A stretch of DNA of 36,015 bases from an uncultured Saprospiraceae bacterium (GTDB lineage: Bacteria > Bacteroidota > Bacteroidia > Chitinophagales > Saprospiraceae). The notes beneath the pieces are model-generated. The model saw only the letters and a program-made list of their open reading frames with translations. It made no database searches and was not told the DNA's origin. Below are positions 9,544-17,386 of this stretch, piece after piece (positions within the stretch are counted from its first letter, which is position 1; each line of letters starts with the position of its first letter). The translations under genes and the position numbers were made by a program. Location of the stretch: contig CALLMH010000072.1 in assembly GCA_938007965.1 (NCBI GenBank), forward strand, positions 1 through 36,015, given 5' to 3'.

Positions 9544-9721
9544 ACATTACGAAGATATCAATTTTTCTAAAATACGATCATAATCTAAATGAACAGGTGA
9601 GTATCATATAATATACAAAATGCAGATTAATATCTTCGCTTCAACCATTAGAAGCAATTAGGTGGTCTATACGATTTGGCGGTTCTATGCGATTACAATG
9701 AAAGATGTAGTAGCATTTCCA

Positions 9722-9729
9722 TATATTTG
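9722..9729 (+). promoter_or_regulatory. -7 box upstream of pyrD
   Basis: TATATTTG matches TAnnTTTG exactly. A transcription start about 6 nt downstream would leave roughly 40 nt of leader to the ATG at 9778, but only about 10 nt to the alternative ATG at 9745. No -33 TTG is evident at normal spacing. Confidence 0.4.
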
Positions 9730-9777
9730 TGTCTATTTAGATGAATGGCACAAGCCGAAAATGACGCACAATCCTTT

Positions 9778-10812
9778 ATGTACAAGTCTATATTAAAACC
9801 CATCATGTTTTCCATGGATCCTGAAAAGGCACATTATAAGACAGTGTCATTATTCCGGACAGCATTGGCGATACCTTTCGGAAAATCAATCATCAAGAAT
9901 TTATATAATTTTCAATCCCCGAAGTTAGAGAAAGAATTATTTGGACTAACTTTTAAGAATCCTGTAGGCCTTGCCGCTGGATTTGATAAGGATGGTAAGT
10001 TCTACAAAGAAATGAGTCATCTTGGTTTTGGCTTTATCGAGATCGGTACTGTGACACCCCTCCCGCAAGAGGGAAATCCCAAGCCTAGATTATTCCGACT
10101 ACCACAGGATGAAGGATTGATCAATAGGATGGGGTTCAATAATGATGGAGTAGATGCCATGGTGGAGAGGCTGAAGAAGTTCAAAGCGAAAGATGTAATC
10201 ATAGGCGGCAACATAGGAAAGAATAAAGTCACACCGAATAATGAAGCAATAAATGACTACGTGATCTGCTTCGAAAAATTATTTGATCATGTGGATTATT
10301 TTGTAGTAAATGTGAGTTCGCCGAATACTCCAGGGCTAAGAGATCTTCAAGACAAAGGGCCTTTGACAGCTATTTTGTCAAAGCTTATGAAATTAAATAA
10401 TGCCAAGTCAAATCCAAAACCTATACTTCTGAAAATAGCACCTGACCTTACGGATAGTCAGCTTGATGATATTATAGATATAGTGGCGGAGACAAAAATA
10501 GATGGTGTAATCGCGACCAATACGACGATATCAAGGGACGGTCTGAATACGAGTCAAAAAACCATCGCCAACATCGGCAATGGTGGGCTTAGTGGTGCTC
10601 CAGTGAAATCTAGATCAACGGAAGTGATCGCATACTTGCATAGGAATTCGAAGGGCGCATTTCCAATCGTAGGTGTAGGAGGAGTCGATAGTGCCGAGTC
10701 TGCAAAAGAAAAAATGGAAGCCGGTGCCTCATTGATACAAGTATATTCTGGTTTTGTATACCAAGGGCCGGGACTAGTAAAAACGATCAATAAAGGTCTC
10801 GTTAAGAGATAG
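9778..10812 (+). CDS. pyrD: Dihydroorotate dehydrogenase (quinone), class 2
   Basis: Oxidises dihydroorotate to orotate in pyrimidine synthesis, passing electrons to membrane quinone. From the ATG at 9778 the protein is 344 aa and begins with [19 protein letters not shown], the normal membrane-associating N-terminal helix of class 2 enzymes; an in-frame ATG at 9745 would add 11 unusual residues, so I prefer 9778. FMN and substrate motifs are clear: [13 protein letters not shown] (61-73), [40 protein letters not shown] (178-188) with S181 as the class 2 catalytic base, ATNTT, GGLSGAP and PIVGVGGV. The next gene starts 3 nt after the stop, so the two are probably co-translated. Confidence 0.96.
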   Translation: MYKSILKPIMFSMDPEKAHYKTVSLFRTALAIPFGKSIIKNLYNFQSPKLEKELFGLTFKNPVGLAAGFDKDGKFYKEMSHLGFGFIEIGTVTPLPQEGNPKPRLFRLPQDEGLINRMGFNNDGVDAMVERLKKFKAKDVIIGGNIGKNKVTPNNEAINDYVICFEKLFDHVDYFVVNVSSPNTPGLRDLQDKGPLTAILSKLMKLNNAKSNPKPILLKIAPDLTDSQLDDIIDIVAETKIDGVIATNTTISRDGLNTSQKTIANIGNGGLSGAPVKSRSTEVIAYLHRNSKGAFPIVGVGGVDSAESAKEKMEAGASLIQVYSGFVYQGPGLVKTINKGLVKR

Positions 10813-10815
10813 TAG

Positions 10816-11811
10816 ATGGATAAAATATTAGATATAGTAAGAATAAATAAGAGGTTGATTTCGATCTGCATTAAGTCGGTTGTTCTTCTCTTTCTTGGTG
10901 TTATCTTATATTTCCAATTATTTGTAAAGCATGATATTTCTGAATTATCGAATCAGTTTAGCAGTTCTATTTCTTTATCATATGGCTGGACCTACTTCGC
11001 AGCGGTAGTGGTATTGATGCCGGTTAATTGGTTCATAGAAAGTACAAAATGGAATGTCCTCGTCACCAAATTTCAATCTTTTGGTATTCAGAAATCTATT
11101 TTTTCAGTTTTGTCAGGGGTAAGTATGGCCATCATGACACCCGGAAGAATCGGTGAATATGGAGGAAGACTTGTAGGGATAAAATCCGAAAATAGATCCA
11201 AAGCAATACTGGCTAATTTGATCTCCAGTCTCAGTCAAAATATCATTAATCTGGGATTAGGGTTGATCATGGCTCTTTTATTTTTCAATACGCACATGGA
11301 AATCCAGCGGAGCGTATTTCTCTCTTTAGTTTTTGCCAGCACTTTGATTGTTAGTACACTTTTACTCACATTCTTTAGGATAGATCTGATGGATGGGTTA
11401 TTGGCTTATTTTCCACAGTATAAGTGGGTGACGAAGATAAGAAGCAGCGTGTCATCTTTTACCGATCTTGGCAATACTACTTTATTCTATATCCTTACAT
11501 TATCTTTTGTGAGGTACGCTGTATATCTAGGACAATATGTGCTATTGATATTGTTCTTTGGGGTGACAGACCAATTGGTTCCGGCTATTTTGGGAGTAAG
11601 CACCCTGTTTTTTTTACAATCCAATTTGCCATTACCTCCCGCTTTGTCAGTTTTGGCTCGGGGCGAGATGGCTATATTCTTGTGGTCAGTATTCAGTTCT
11701 AATGTACTGGGTATCGTAGCTGCAACATTTAGCCTATGGATTATCAACTTAGTAATACCATCGATTCTAGGTGCCATGATTATAAGTCAGGCGGATTTGT
11801 TTGAGGAGTAG
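10816..11811 (+). CDS. YbhN/UPF0104-family (LPG synthase TM-like) membrane protein
   Basis: Integral membrane protein of 331 aa with about eight hydrophobic segments. The TPGRIGEYGGR motif (about residues 110-120), following a VSMAIM segment, is typical of the lysylphosphatidylglycerol synthase transmembrane/flippase-like family. Unlike MprF it has no cytoplasmic aminoacyl transferase domain, so it is not itself an LPG synthase; lipid or lipid-linked substrate movement is the family guess. It begins 3 nt after the pyrD stop, a spacing that implies one operon although no functional link to pyrimidine synthesis is obvious. Its stop lies 5 nt from the stop of the opposing TPR gene, with no hairpin between them. 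Confidence 0.75.
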   Translation: MDKILDIVRINKRLISICIKSVVLLFLGVILYFQLFVKHDISELSNQFSSSISLSYGWTYFAAVVVLMPVNWFIESTKWNVLVTKFQSFGIQKSIFSVLSGVSMAIMTPGRIGEYGGRLVGIKSENRSKAILANLISSLSQNIINLGLGLIMALLFFNTHMEIQRSVFLSLVFASTLIVSTLLLTFFRIDLMDGLLAYFPQYKWVTKIRSSVSSFTDLGNTTLFYILTLSFVRYAVYLGQYVLLILFFGVTDQLVPAILGVSTLFFLQSNLPLPPALSVLARGEMAIFLWSVFSSNVLGIVAATFSLWIINLVIPSILGAMIISQADLFEE

Positions 11812-11816
11812 CCAAT

Positions 11817-13616
11817 TTACTGGACGTCATCCCCTCTCAATCTTCTATACCTCTTTCTTGCTTCGACGGCATAAGTACTTCCAGAAAATTCTAAGAAGAG
11901 TTTTTCGTATAGTGATTTCGCTTTCTCAGGCTGTTTGAGAATGTTTTCATATATTTCAGCTAAAGCAAAAACAGAATTGTCAGCTCTTATATCTTCTTGG
12001 TAATTGAGAACTATGGTATCATATGCAGCGATAGCCTCTTCGTATTTTCTTTGTTTTGTATAGATATTTGCCTTGTTGAATAGAATATCATCTTCAAGGC
12101 CGTGCTTCGGATAGAGAATCAATATAGAATCCATTTTGTCGAATGCCTCATCGAATCGGTTTTGGAAGATAAGCTGTTCTGATGTGGCAAACATCTGAAG
12201 AGGGACAGCCGTCGTGTCCAATCCTAGATTATCCATGATGAATACAGATCTATCGATCGCATCGTTTGATATAAGCTTAGAGGTTGCTGTTTTTAGTATG
12301 TCGAATTGCTCTTGTGCCCACTCAAAATCACCCCTGTAATAAGACAGCATTGCGTTTCTAAATCTTGCCCTCTCACCTAATATTCCTTCCTTCATGGCTT
12401 TGTCTACTTGGCTGTACAGTAGCGTAGATTCCCACACATCTCCTTGCATGAGTAGATAATCAGCAAGGTTGAGTTTAGCATTAGCGACTACATATTTATC
12501 AACTCCGGCGAATGATATCAACTCCTGTAGTATGATGATAGCGGTATCCAATTCATTGAGATATAATGCTTCGAAATCTGCCAGTTCTGACATCAATACT
12601 GCAGTTTGTCTATTTCTTCCAAACTCATCCAAAAATGAATTGTATTCTTTTTTCAACATCACCAGATCTTCTTGCGTATAGTCGTAATTTCCTGTGATTT
12701 TTTTCTTCTTGGCATTCAATAAACCTCTCTTAGCATCAAGGTAGTAGCTAGAGTTTTCTCCTTTGGTTTCTGTGACGTACGAGAATGCATCTATCGCTAC
12801 ATCATAGGCTCGATCGTTGTATGCGATTTCGGCGACTTCGAAGACTCGACCTCCATTTTCTTCGTTTTTACGATCAGCACTTCTAGCTTGTCGGAATGCT
12901 TTTTTGTACTCCTTTCTGTAGATAAATGTCCATTCTAGTATCTCATTGTAGAGTTCATTTGGCTCATCACCTTGGATACGTTCGTAGAGTTGTTTTTGGA
13001 GTTCTACGAATCCCTCATCGTCTAGATTTCTACGGAACACATTGATAAGGTTGTTGATATTTTTCTTATACCGTTCTATACTGTTTAGGTATCCTGTTAC
13101 CATCTTTGGAATATTTCCTTTTCGGAAGTAAAGATCGGCAAGATTGTAGGCGAATGTATTTTTTCTTTTGACCAGCGTTTCCCCTTTTTCGTAAACTTGG
13201 ATGGCTATATCATACTTAGCCAATGAGGTGAACGAACCTCCGATTCTGCTGATTACACCTACATCAGCTGGCATGTATTCTATTGCTTTTTTGTACTGTT
13301 TCTCCGCATTTACACTATCTGATTGCTTTTCGAATAGGTTGCCATACGTTACATAAAGTTGGATGTCTTTTGGTCTTTTTTTGATCTGACTTTTTATGGC
13401 CTTTTCAGCTTCATCATAAGACTCTATAGCTATCAATGATTCGACATATCTGTTGAAATAATAATCGTTTTTCTTCGTCTTTTCGAATAACTTGAGATAC
13501 ATCGAAGCCGCTTTCTCATATTCTCCCGATTGATAATATTGATTAGCCAATCTAGAATCCTGTGCGGATAGGCCGATTGAAAATATAGATATAAGAAGAA
13601 TTATAAAAAATCGCAT
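11817..13616 (-). CDS. Secreted/periplasmic TPR-repeat protein
   Basis: A 599-aa protein from the preferred ATG at 13616, which opens with MRFFIILLISIFSIGLSAQ, a good Sec signal peptide; an in-frame ATG at 13676 would bury that signal behind 20 polar residues. The mature part is almost wholly TPR-like helix pairs, for example ANQYYQSGEYEKAASMYLKL (about 26-45), further repeats to about residue 200, and again near the C-terminus (FNKANIYTKQRKYEEAIAAY, then AEIYENILKQPEKAKSLYEK). No catalytic domain is seen. Such proteins act as scaffolds for complexes; the partner is unknown. The gene is monocistronic and convergent with the YbhN-like gene. Confidence 0.72.
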   Translation of the reverse strand: MRFFIILLISIFSIGLSAQDSRLANQYYQSGEYEKAASMYLKLFEKTKKNDYYFNRYVESLIAIESYDEAEKAIKSQIKKRPKDIQLYVTYGNLFEKQSDSVNAEKQYKKAIEYMPADVGVISRIGGSFTSLAKYDIAIQVYEKGETLVKRKNTFAYNLADLYFRKGNIPKMVTGYLNSIERYKKNINNLINVFRRNLDDEGFVELQKQLYERIQGDEPNELYNEILEWTFIYRKEYKKAFRQARSADRKNEENGGRVFEVAEIAYNDRAYDVAIDAFSYVTETKGENSSYYLDAKRGLLNAKKKKITGNYDYTQEDLVMLKKEYNSFLDEFGRNRQTAVLMSELADFEALYLNELDTAIIILQELISFAGVDKYVVANAKLNLADYLLMQGDVWESTLLYSQVDKAMKEGILGERARFRNAMLSYYRGDFEWAQEQFDILKTATSKLISNDAIDRSVFIMDNLGLDTTAVPLQMFATSEQLIFQNRFDEAFDKMDSILILYPKHGLEDDILFNKANIYTKQRKYEEAIAAYDTIVLNYQEDIRADNSVFALAEIYENILKQPEKAKSLYEKLFLEFSGSTYAVEARKRYRRLRGDDVQ

Positions 13617-13940
13617 GTATTCTTTTTTTATGTGGATATCCAATTGGAAAGTCCAAAAGTTATCCTGATTGAACAACGAAATTACTAAAATTGAAACACA
13701 ATTTCTGATTCAACCCTACAACGTGGTATTTTTCATTAATGTTTCATATTCACTTGTATTAATATAGTGGTAACAACTAAAGGAGTACATTTCAGTTTGT
13801 CAATTTTCTTATCTCTAAAAAATTTAATTGATCAATGTCATAAGGCGATTTGGCAAATATCTAGATTGAGAGCATAGATTTTGGAAATCATCGAAAACGA
13901 CTCAGTGATATACACCTAGTCAATGATAAATAGTTTTACA
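13617..13940 (-). other. Intergenic region between tonB-like and TPR genes
   Basis: A 324-nt AT-rich stretch with no supported gene. Just upstream of the TPR gene the minus strand has TAACTTTTG (13654-13662), a -7-like element with one extra base between TA and TTTG; it lies inside the longer reading frame and so favours the later start at 13616. No terminator with a U run was found for the tonB-like gene; the 8-bp palindrome CACTAGTG at its stop has none. Confidence 0.4.
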
Positions 13941-14708
13941 CTAGTGCAAAGTAAATTTAACGGGAAGTCTATAAATGACTGAAACTGGACGGCCGTTGTG
14001 CTTTCCTGGGTAGAATTTTCCTAGTTTTTTCATGGCATTAAGAACTGATTCGCCGCATCCAGCGCCGATATCTCTCATGATCTCAATATTTTCAATTTCT
14101 CCATATTTTGTTACAACGAATGAAACTACGACCGTGCCTTCGATTTCGTTTTCTCTAGCCAAAGCGGGATATTTTACATTTGAGTTAATCGTACGCATCA
14201 CGCTTTGATTAGTACATGTTCTTCTAAGTGACTCATCTTCATCTAAGCTGCATTCTCCATATACAGGCATCCTGTCAGCCATTAAGAGAGGGCTATCTTC
14301 AGTGGGTTCTTCTTTTTCTATTATTGGTGTCACTATCGGCGATACTATATCTGCGGATGGAGAAGCAAATTCATCTACTGCCACTTCTGAGTTTTCAATT
14401 GATTCGTCGAATACTTCATCGGGCTTTGTCTCAATGAATGTGGGTTCGTCCAGTTGATCTACTTCGATGGTGAGTTCAATCTTAGGTGATGGGGGAGGAA
14501 GTACAGCTTTTGGTTGCGGTGGGGTTCTTGGGGGTATTATTTCTGGATCTACTTCATCCCATACGGTAGTGATTTCGTATCGTGATGGAGCCGTGGGGTA
14601 TGTCGTATAATTAAACGCCATCAACACTATCCCAATTGCGAAAATAAATCCTAACTTAAGAAATTCTGGTCTGTTTTGGTCCCATTTCGGGAGAGTCTGG
14701 TATTTCAT
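13941..14708 (-). CDS. TonB-family energy transducer
   Basis: A 255-aa inner-membrane-anchored periplasmic protein that would pass proton-motive force to outer-membrane receptors. A short cytoplasmic N-terminus precedes one transmembrane helix (about residues 18-37), then a proline-rich spacer (PPRTPPQPKAVLPPPSPK, about 59-76), an acidic linker, and a TonB C-terminal domain (about 170-255) with YPALARENEIEGTVVVSFVV and a final strand IYRLPVKFTLH. Three Cys residues (ECS, RTC, GCGES) lie in or just before this domain. No exbB/exbD or receptor gene is adjacent, so it is an orphan transducer whose partner is unknown. Confidence 0.88.
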   Translation of the reverse strand: MKYQTLPKWDQNRPEFLKLGFIFAIGIVLMAFNYTTYPTAPSRYEITTVWDEVDPEIIPPRTPPQPKAVLPPPSPKIELTIEVDQLDEPTFIETKPDEVFDESIENSEVAVDEFASPSADIVSPIVTPIIEKEEPTEDSPLLMADRMPVYGECSLDEDESLRRTCTNQSVMRTINSNVKYPALARENEIEGTVVVSFVVTKYGEIENIEIMRDIGAGCGESVLNAMKKLGKFYPGKHNGRPVSVIYRLPVKFTLH

Positions 14709-15019
14709 ATTACTGGAGATTATTTTAGCGATGCAGAATTATCCGCTTGCTTGAGTTAAAAATATTTTTTCCAGTCGCGACTTATCTGTATAGATGCAAG
14801 AATTAGATGATATGGTGCAATAACACATTAGAGATAAAAAGGAAGACTTACATTAGTAGGATTTTAGTTACATAATTAGCTATCAAAAAAGAACTCATAT
14901 TATAAAAATCAAAATATATAACGTCCATCTATAAGCCTTTCCTTACTTTAGCGTTTTATTAAGAACTTATAAGGGTGCTTCTCCGTCTTATAATCATGGT
15001 ACAAATAGATTTTAATACA
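14709..15019 (+). other. Divergent intergenic region, tonB-like / secreted protein
   Basis: A 311-nt AT-rich divergent promoter region without a supported gene. TACTTTAG at 14944-14951 differs by one base from TAnnTTTG and would start a transcript near 14958, ahead of the plus-strand gene. I see no clear box for the minus-strand gene. Confidence 0.35.
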
Positions 15020-16480
15020 ATGGGCTTCAAAAAGATATTATTCGTCGTGTTGATTCTTTCACTAGGGTCAATGGGTGTTTCAGCTCAAAATATAATGCAA
15101 AAAAGAGCCAAAGTAGAGGCGCTCAATAGTGCATTACACTTTGCCAACGAAGGGGCCCACGGCATGTTGATCGTCCACCGAATGCTTGAAAATTACAATC
15201 AGGATATCAATAAGTATGTCGATTTGGAGAGTTTCAAGATTAACTACTATACGAATAAAGACCTTCCGAAAAATATATTTGATGATCCAGAAAATTGGTT
15301 TTACGACACGTCTCCCTATGAATGGTACGATATAGCTGTACAAAACGCGAAAAAAACAAAGTACATCAATAGTACGAATATCATCAAGACGATGACAGGG
15401 ATGAAGTCCATGTTGACGGAGATTAATCAGCTGAGGTTTGATTTAGACAATAGTATACTGAATGCGGATCTGACGGATACGATCCAACTCAATAAAGTAT
15501 ATGCACATCTAGAACGTGGAGTAAGATTATATGATAATTACTACAAACTTCATCAGCAATTGTCATCAGATGTGGGCGCAGCATTTCAGAAAGTGAGACC
15601 TACTGCGGCTGAGGTCCAGTTTCCTAAGTTATATGGATCTATGGTTCAGGTGTATCTAAGTACAAAGGACATCCTATTGGCGGTAAGAAATAAAGAGGAT
15701 GAAAAACTGGATGAGCAGATCCCATTTCAAGAGGCATCAGTAGAGGCATTCAAACAAATGGACCTCGCTAGTTTTGGCTCTACTAGGCTCGCTAGTAGAA
15801 AAGTAGCAAGGATCAAAAAGAACCTCGTAGACCAAGGGGAACTTTCGATCAAGTCGATCAAAAACTTCTATAACACCGCCGAAGTGCCTACCGAATACAA
15901 GCAATACGGAAAATTCTACTATTACTACAACTCGGATCTTATAAATAAGTACAATAGATATGGAAATGGGATCGTCTTCGAATTGAATAATTTGGTAGCA
16001 TATCTTGATATTCCCGTATTGCTGTTTACAGAATTACCTCATTATTTTAAAGTAATATACCCTAAGAAGCTGGAGAAAGTAGATTATCTAACTGCTTCTG
16101 ATTCTAAAATTACCCGACTGCCGAAAATACTTAAAGATCGAGAAATACAGATGAGCACTAGAAAGATAAAAGTAGACAGTCTAAAATTCGAAGTGGCACT
16201 GTATGATCATATGATCGAGGATGGAGATGTGATATCATTAAATTTTAATGGAGACTGGATCGTAGAAAAAATGCCACTTACTTCTGAAAAGAAGAAATTA
16301 AAGTTGATGCTCAATAAAGAAGGGAAAAACTATTTCATCCTACATGCCAACAATGTAGGAAGAAGACCACCCAATACGATGGCAGTAGATTATTATTACC
16401 GAGGATTCAAAAAGCAGATCATCCTAGAGTCTAACTTAAATGTCAGTGAGATGATAGAAATAGAATATGTCAATGAATAG
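15020..16480 (+). CDS. Secreted protein of unknown function with C-terminal beta domain
   Basis: Unrecognised 486-aa protein. From the ATG at 15020 it begins MGFKKILFVVLILSLGSMG, then VSAQ, a Sec signal peptide; an in-frame ATG at 14975 would add 15 residues before it. The body (about 25-385) looks mostly helical, with several Tyr-rich stretches (YYTNKD, YYKLHQQ, KFYYYYNSDL). The last 100 residues look like a beta-sandwich: VALYDHMIEDGDVISLNFNG, then W and a KKKLKL strand, then NNVGRRPPNTMAVDYY. From memory, similar xxDGDxVSxxxNG ... PPNTA tails recur in exported Bacteroidota proteins, but I know no named family. It faces a TonB gene and precedes a LysE-like exporter by 64 nt; no shared role is implied. 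Confidence 0.6.
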   Translation: MGFKKILFVVLILSLGSMGVSAQNIMQKRAKVEALNSALHFANEGAHGMLIVHRMLENYNQDINKYVDLESFKINYYTNKDLPKNIFDDPENWFYDTSPYEWYDIAVQNAKKTKYINSTNIIKTMTGMKSMLTEINQLRFDLDNSILNADLTDTIQLNKVYAHLERGVRLYDNYYKLHQQLSSDVGAAFQKVRPTAAEVQFPKLYGSMVQVYLSTKDILLAVRNKEDEKLDEQIPFQEASVEAFKQMDLASFGSTRLASRKVARIKKNLVDQGELSIKSIKNFYNTAEVPTEYKQYGKFYYYYNSDLINKYNRYGNGIVFELNNLVAYLDIPVLLFTELPHYFKVIYPKKLEKVDYLTASDSKITRLPKILKDREIQMSTRKIKVDSLKFEVALYDHMIEDGDVISLNFNGDWIVEKMPLTSEKKKLKLMLNKEGKNYFILHANNVGRRPPNTMAVDYYYRGFKKQIILESNLNVSEMIEIEYVNE

Positions 16481-16544
16481 GATATTCGTCTTTTTTGATA
16501 CTTTGGGGATTGAACCTTCAATACTTTCCTAAAACTTAAAAAAA

Positions 16545-17168
16545 TTGAGTCTTATATTCCAAGGCATATTATTAGGATTGACCTTAGCTATACTGCTAGG
16601 TCCTATATTTGTTACCATCACTCAACTGTCGATAAAGAAAGGAGCAAAAGCTGGAATGGTGGCTAGTTCTGGAGTTTGGGTCAGTGATTTTATTATCATT
16701 GCGATTTGCTATTTTTTCGTGCAGCGGATTGATATGTTAGTTCATGATGCCACTTTTACATATTGGATCGGATTGCTAGGAGGTATTATTCTTATCGTGT
16801 TTGGTCTAGGAGCATTTTTCAAACAAGGCACGATTGAGTTTGAGGAAACAAAGCACTCTAAGAATGATTATATTGGTTTTTGGACGAGAGGCTTTTTAGT
16901 CAATACTGTAAATCCATTTACATTCGTTTTTTGGGTAGGAGTGATTTCAACGTACGTCGTCAAAGGAAAGATTACAAATACTGAGGCGTGGATATTTTTC
17001 ACTTCGATTATGTCAGTCATTATGATATCTGATACGGCTAAGGTGTTTTTGGCCAAGGTGATACGAAAGCGGCTAAAACAGGAGCACTTTAATATTTTTA
17101 CAAAAATTGCAGGAGTCGGCCTTGTTATTTTTGGAATAGTATTGCTTACAAAAAGCCATGTATTATAG
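16545..17168 (+). CDS. LysE-family translocator (TTG start)
   Basis: Inner-membrane exporter of 207 aa with six hydrophobic segments, matching LysE/RhtB family length and topology. The first helix reads GILLGLTLAILLGPIFVT, with the conserved Gly-Pro of helix 1. The only plausible start is TTG at 16545: a TAA sits 6 nt upstream in frame and the first ATG codon would remove helix 1. Members export amino acids or related small metabolites; the substrate cannot be read from the sequence. It follows the unknown secreted protein by 64 nt on the same strand. Confidence 0.82.
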   Translation: MSLIFQGILLGLTLAILLGPIFVTITQLSIKKGAKAGMVASSGVWVSDFIIIAICYFFVQRIDMLVHDATFTYWIGLLGGIILIVFGLGAFFKQGTIEFEETKHSKNDYIGFWTRGFLVNTVNPFTFVFWVGVISTYVVKGKITNTEAWIFFTSIMSVIMISDTAKVFLAKVIRKRLKQEHFNIFTKIAGVGLVIFGIVLLTKSHVL

Positions 17169-17266
17169 TGGGTTGTGAGATTTGTAAAGAAGGTAAAAGG
17201 AGAACAATAAGATGAGTAAATTATAAAAACCTCAATCCACTATCCAACTGATTCTAGTCCGCCAAT

Positions 17267-17356
17267 ATGGCACAAGAATTTCCTTGGTATAAATTATGTA
17301 CTATACTATCAGGACTTACTATCTTTGTAGCCCAGTTACAACTAAAAAATAGATAA
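17267..17356 (+). CDS. Possible 29-codon ORF just upstream of secA
   Basis: An ATG-to-TAA frame encodes a 29-aa hydrophobic peptide (begins MAQEFPWYKL, core LTIFVAQLQL), ending 30 nt before secA. In enterobacteria secA is preceded by secM, an arrest peptide that senses secretion, so a leader peptide is conceivable. Against this, the peptide is far shorter than SecM, has no recognisable arrest motif, and a perfect -7 box for secA lies inside it, so a chance ORF is more likely. Confidence 0.18.
   Translation: MAQEFPWYKLCTILSGLTIFVAQLQLKNR
17320..17327 (+). promoter_or_regulatory. -7 box of secA
   Basis: TATCTTTG matches TAnnTTTG and is identical to the box before the polysaccharide operon. 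It would start transcription near 17333, giving a leader of about 54 nt before the secA ATG. No convincing -33 TTG is present at normal spacing. Confidence 0.45.
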
Positions 17357-17386
17357 TAATCGGTTCGCCGAATAAAATAAATATCC

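Noticed and set aside
13938-13945. CACTAGTG palindrome at the tonB-like stop as a terminator
   Set aside because: It has no loop and no U run, so it cannot act as an intrinsic terminator.
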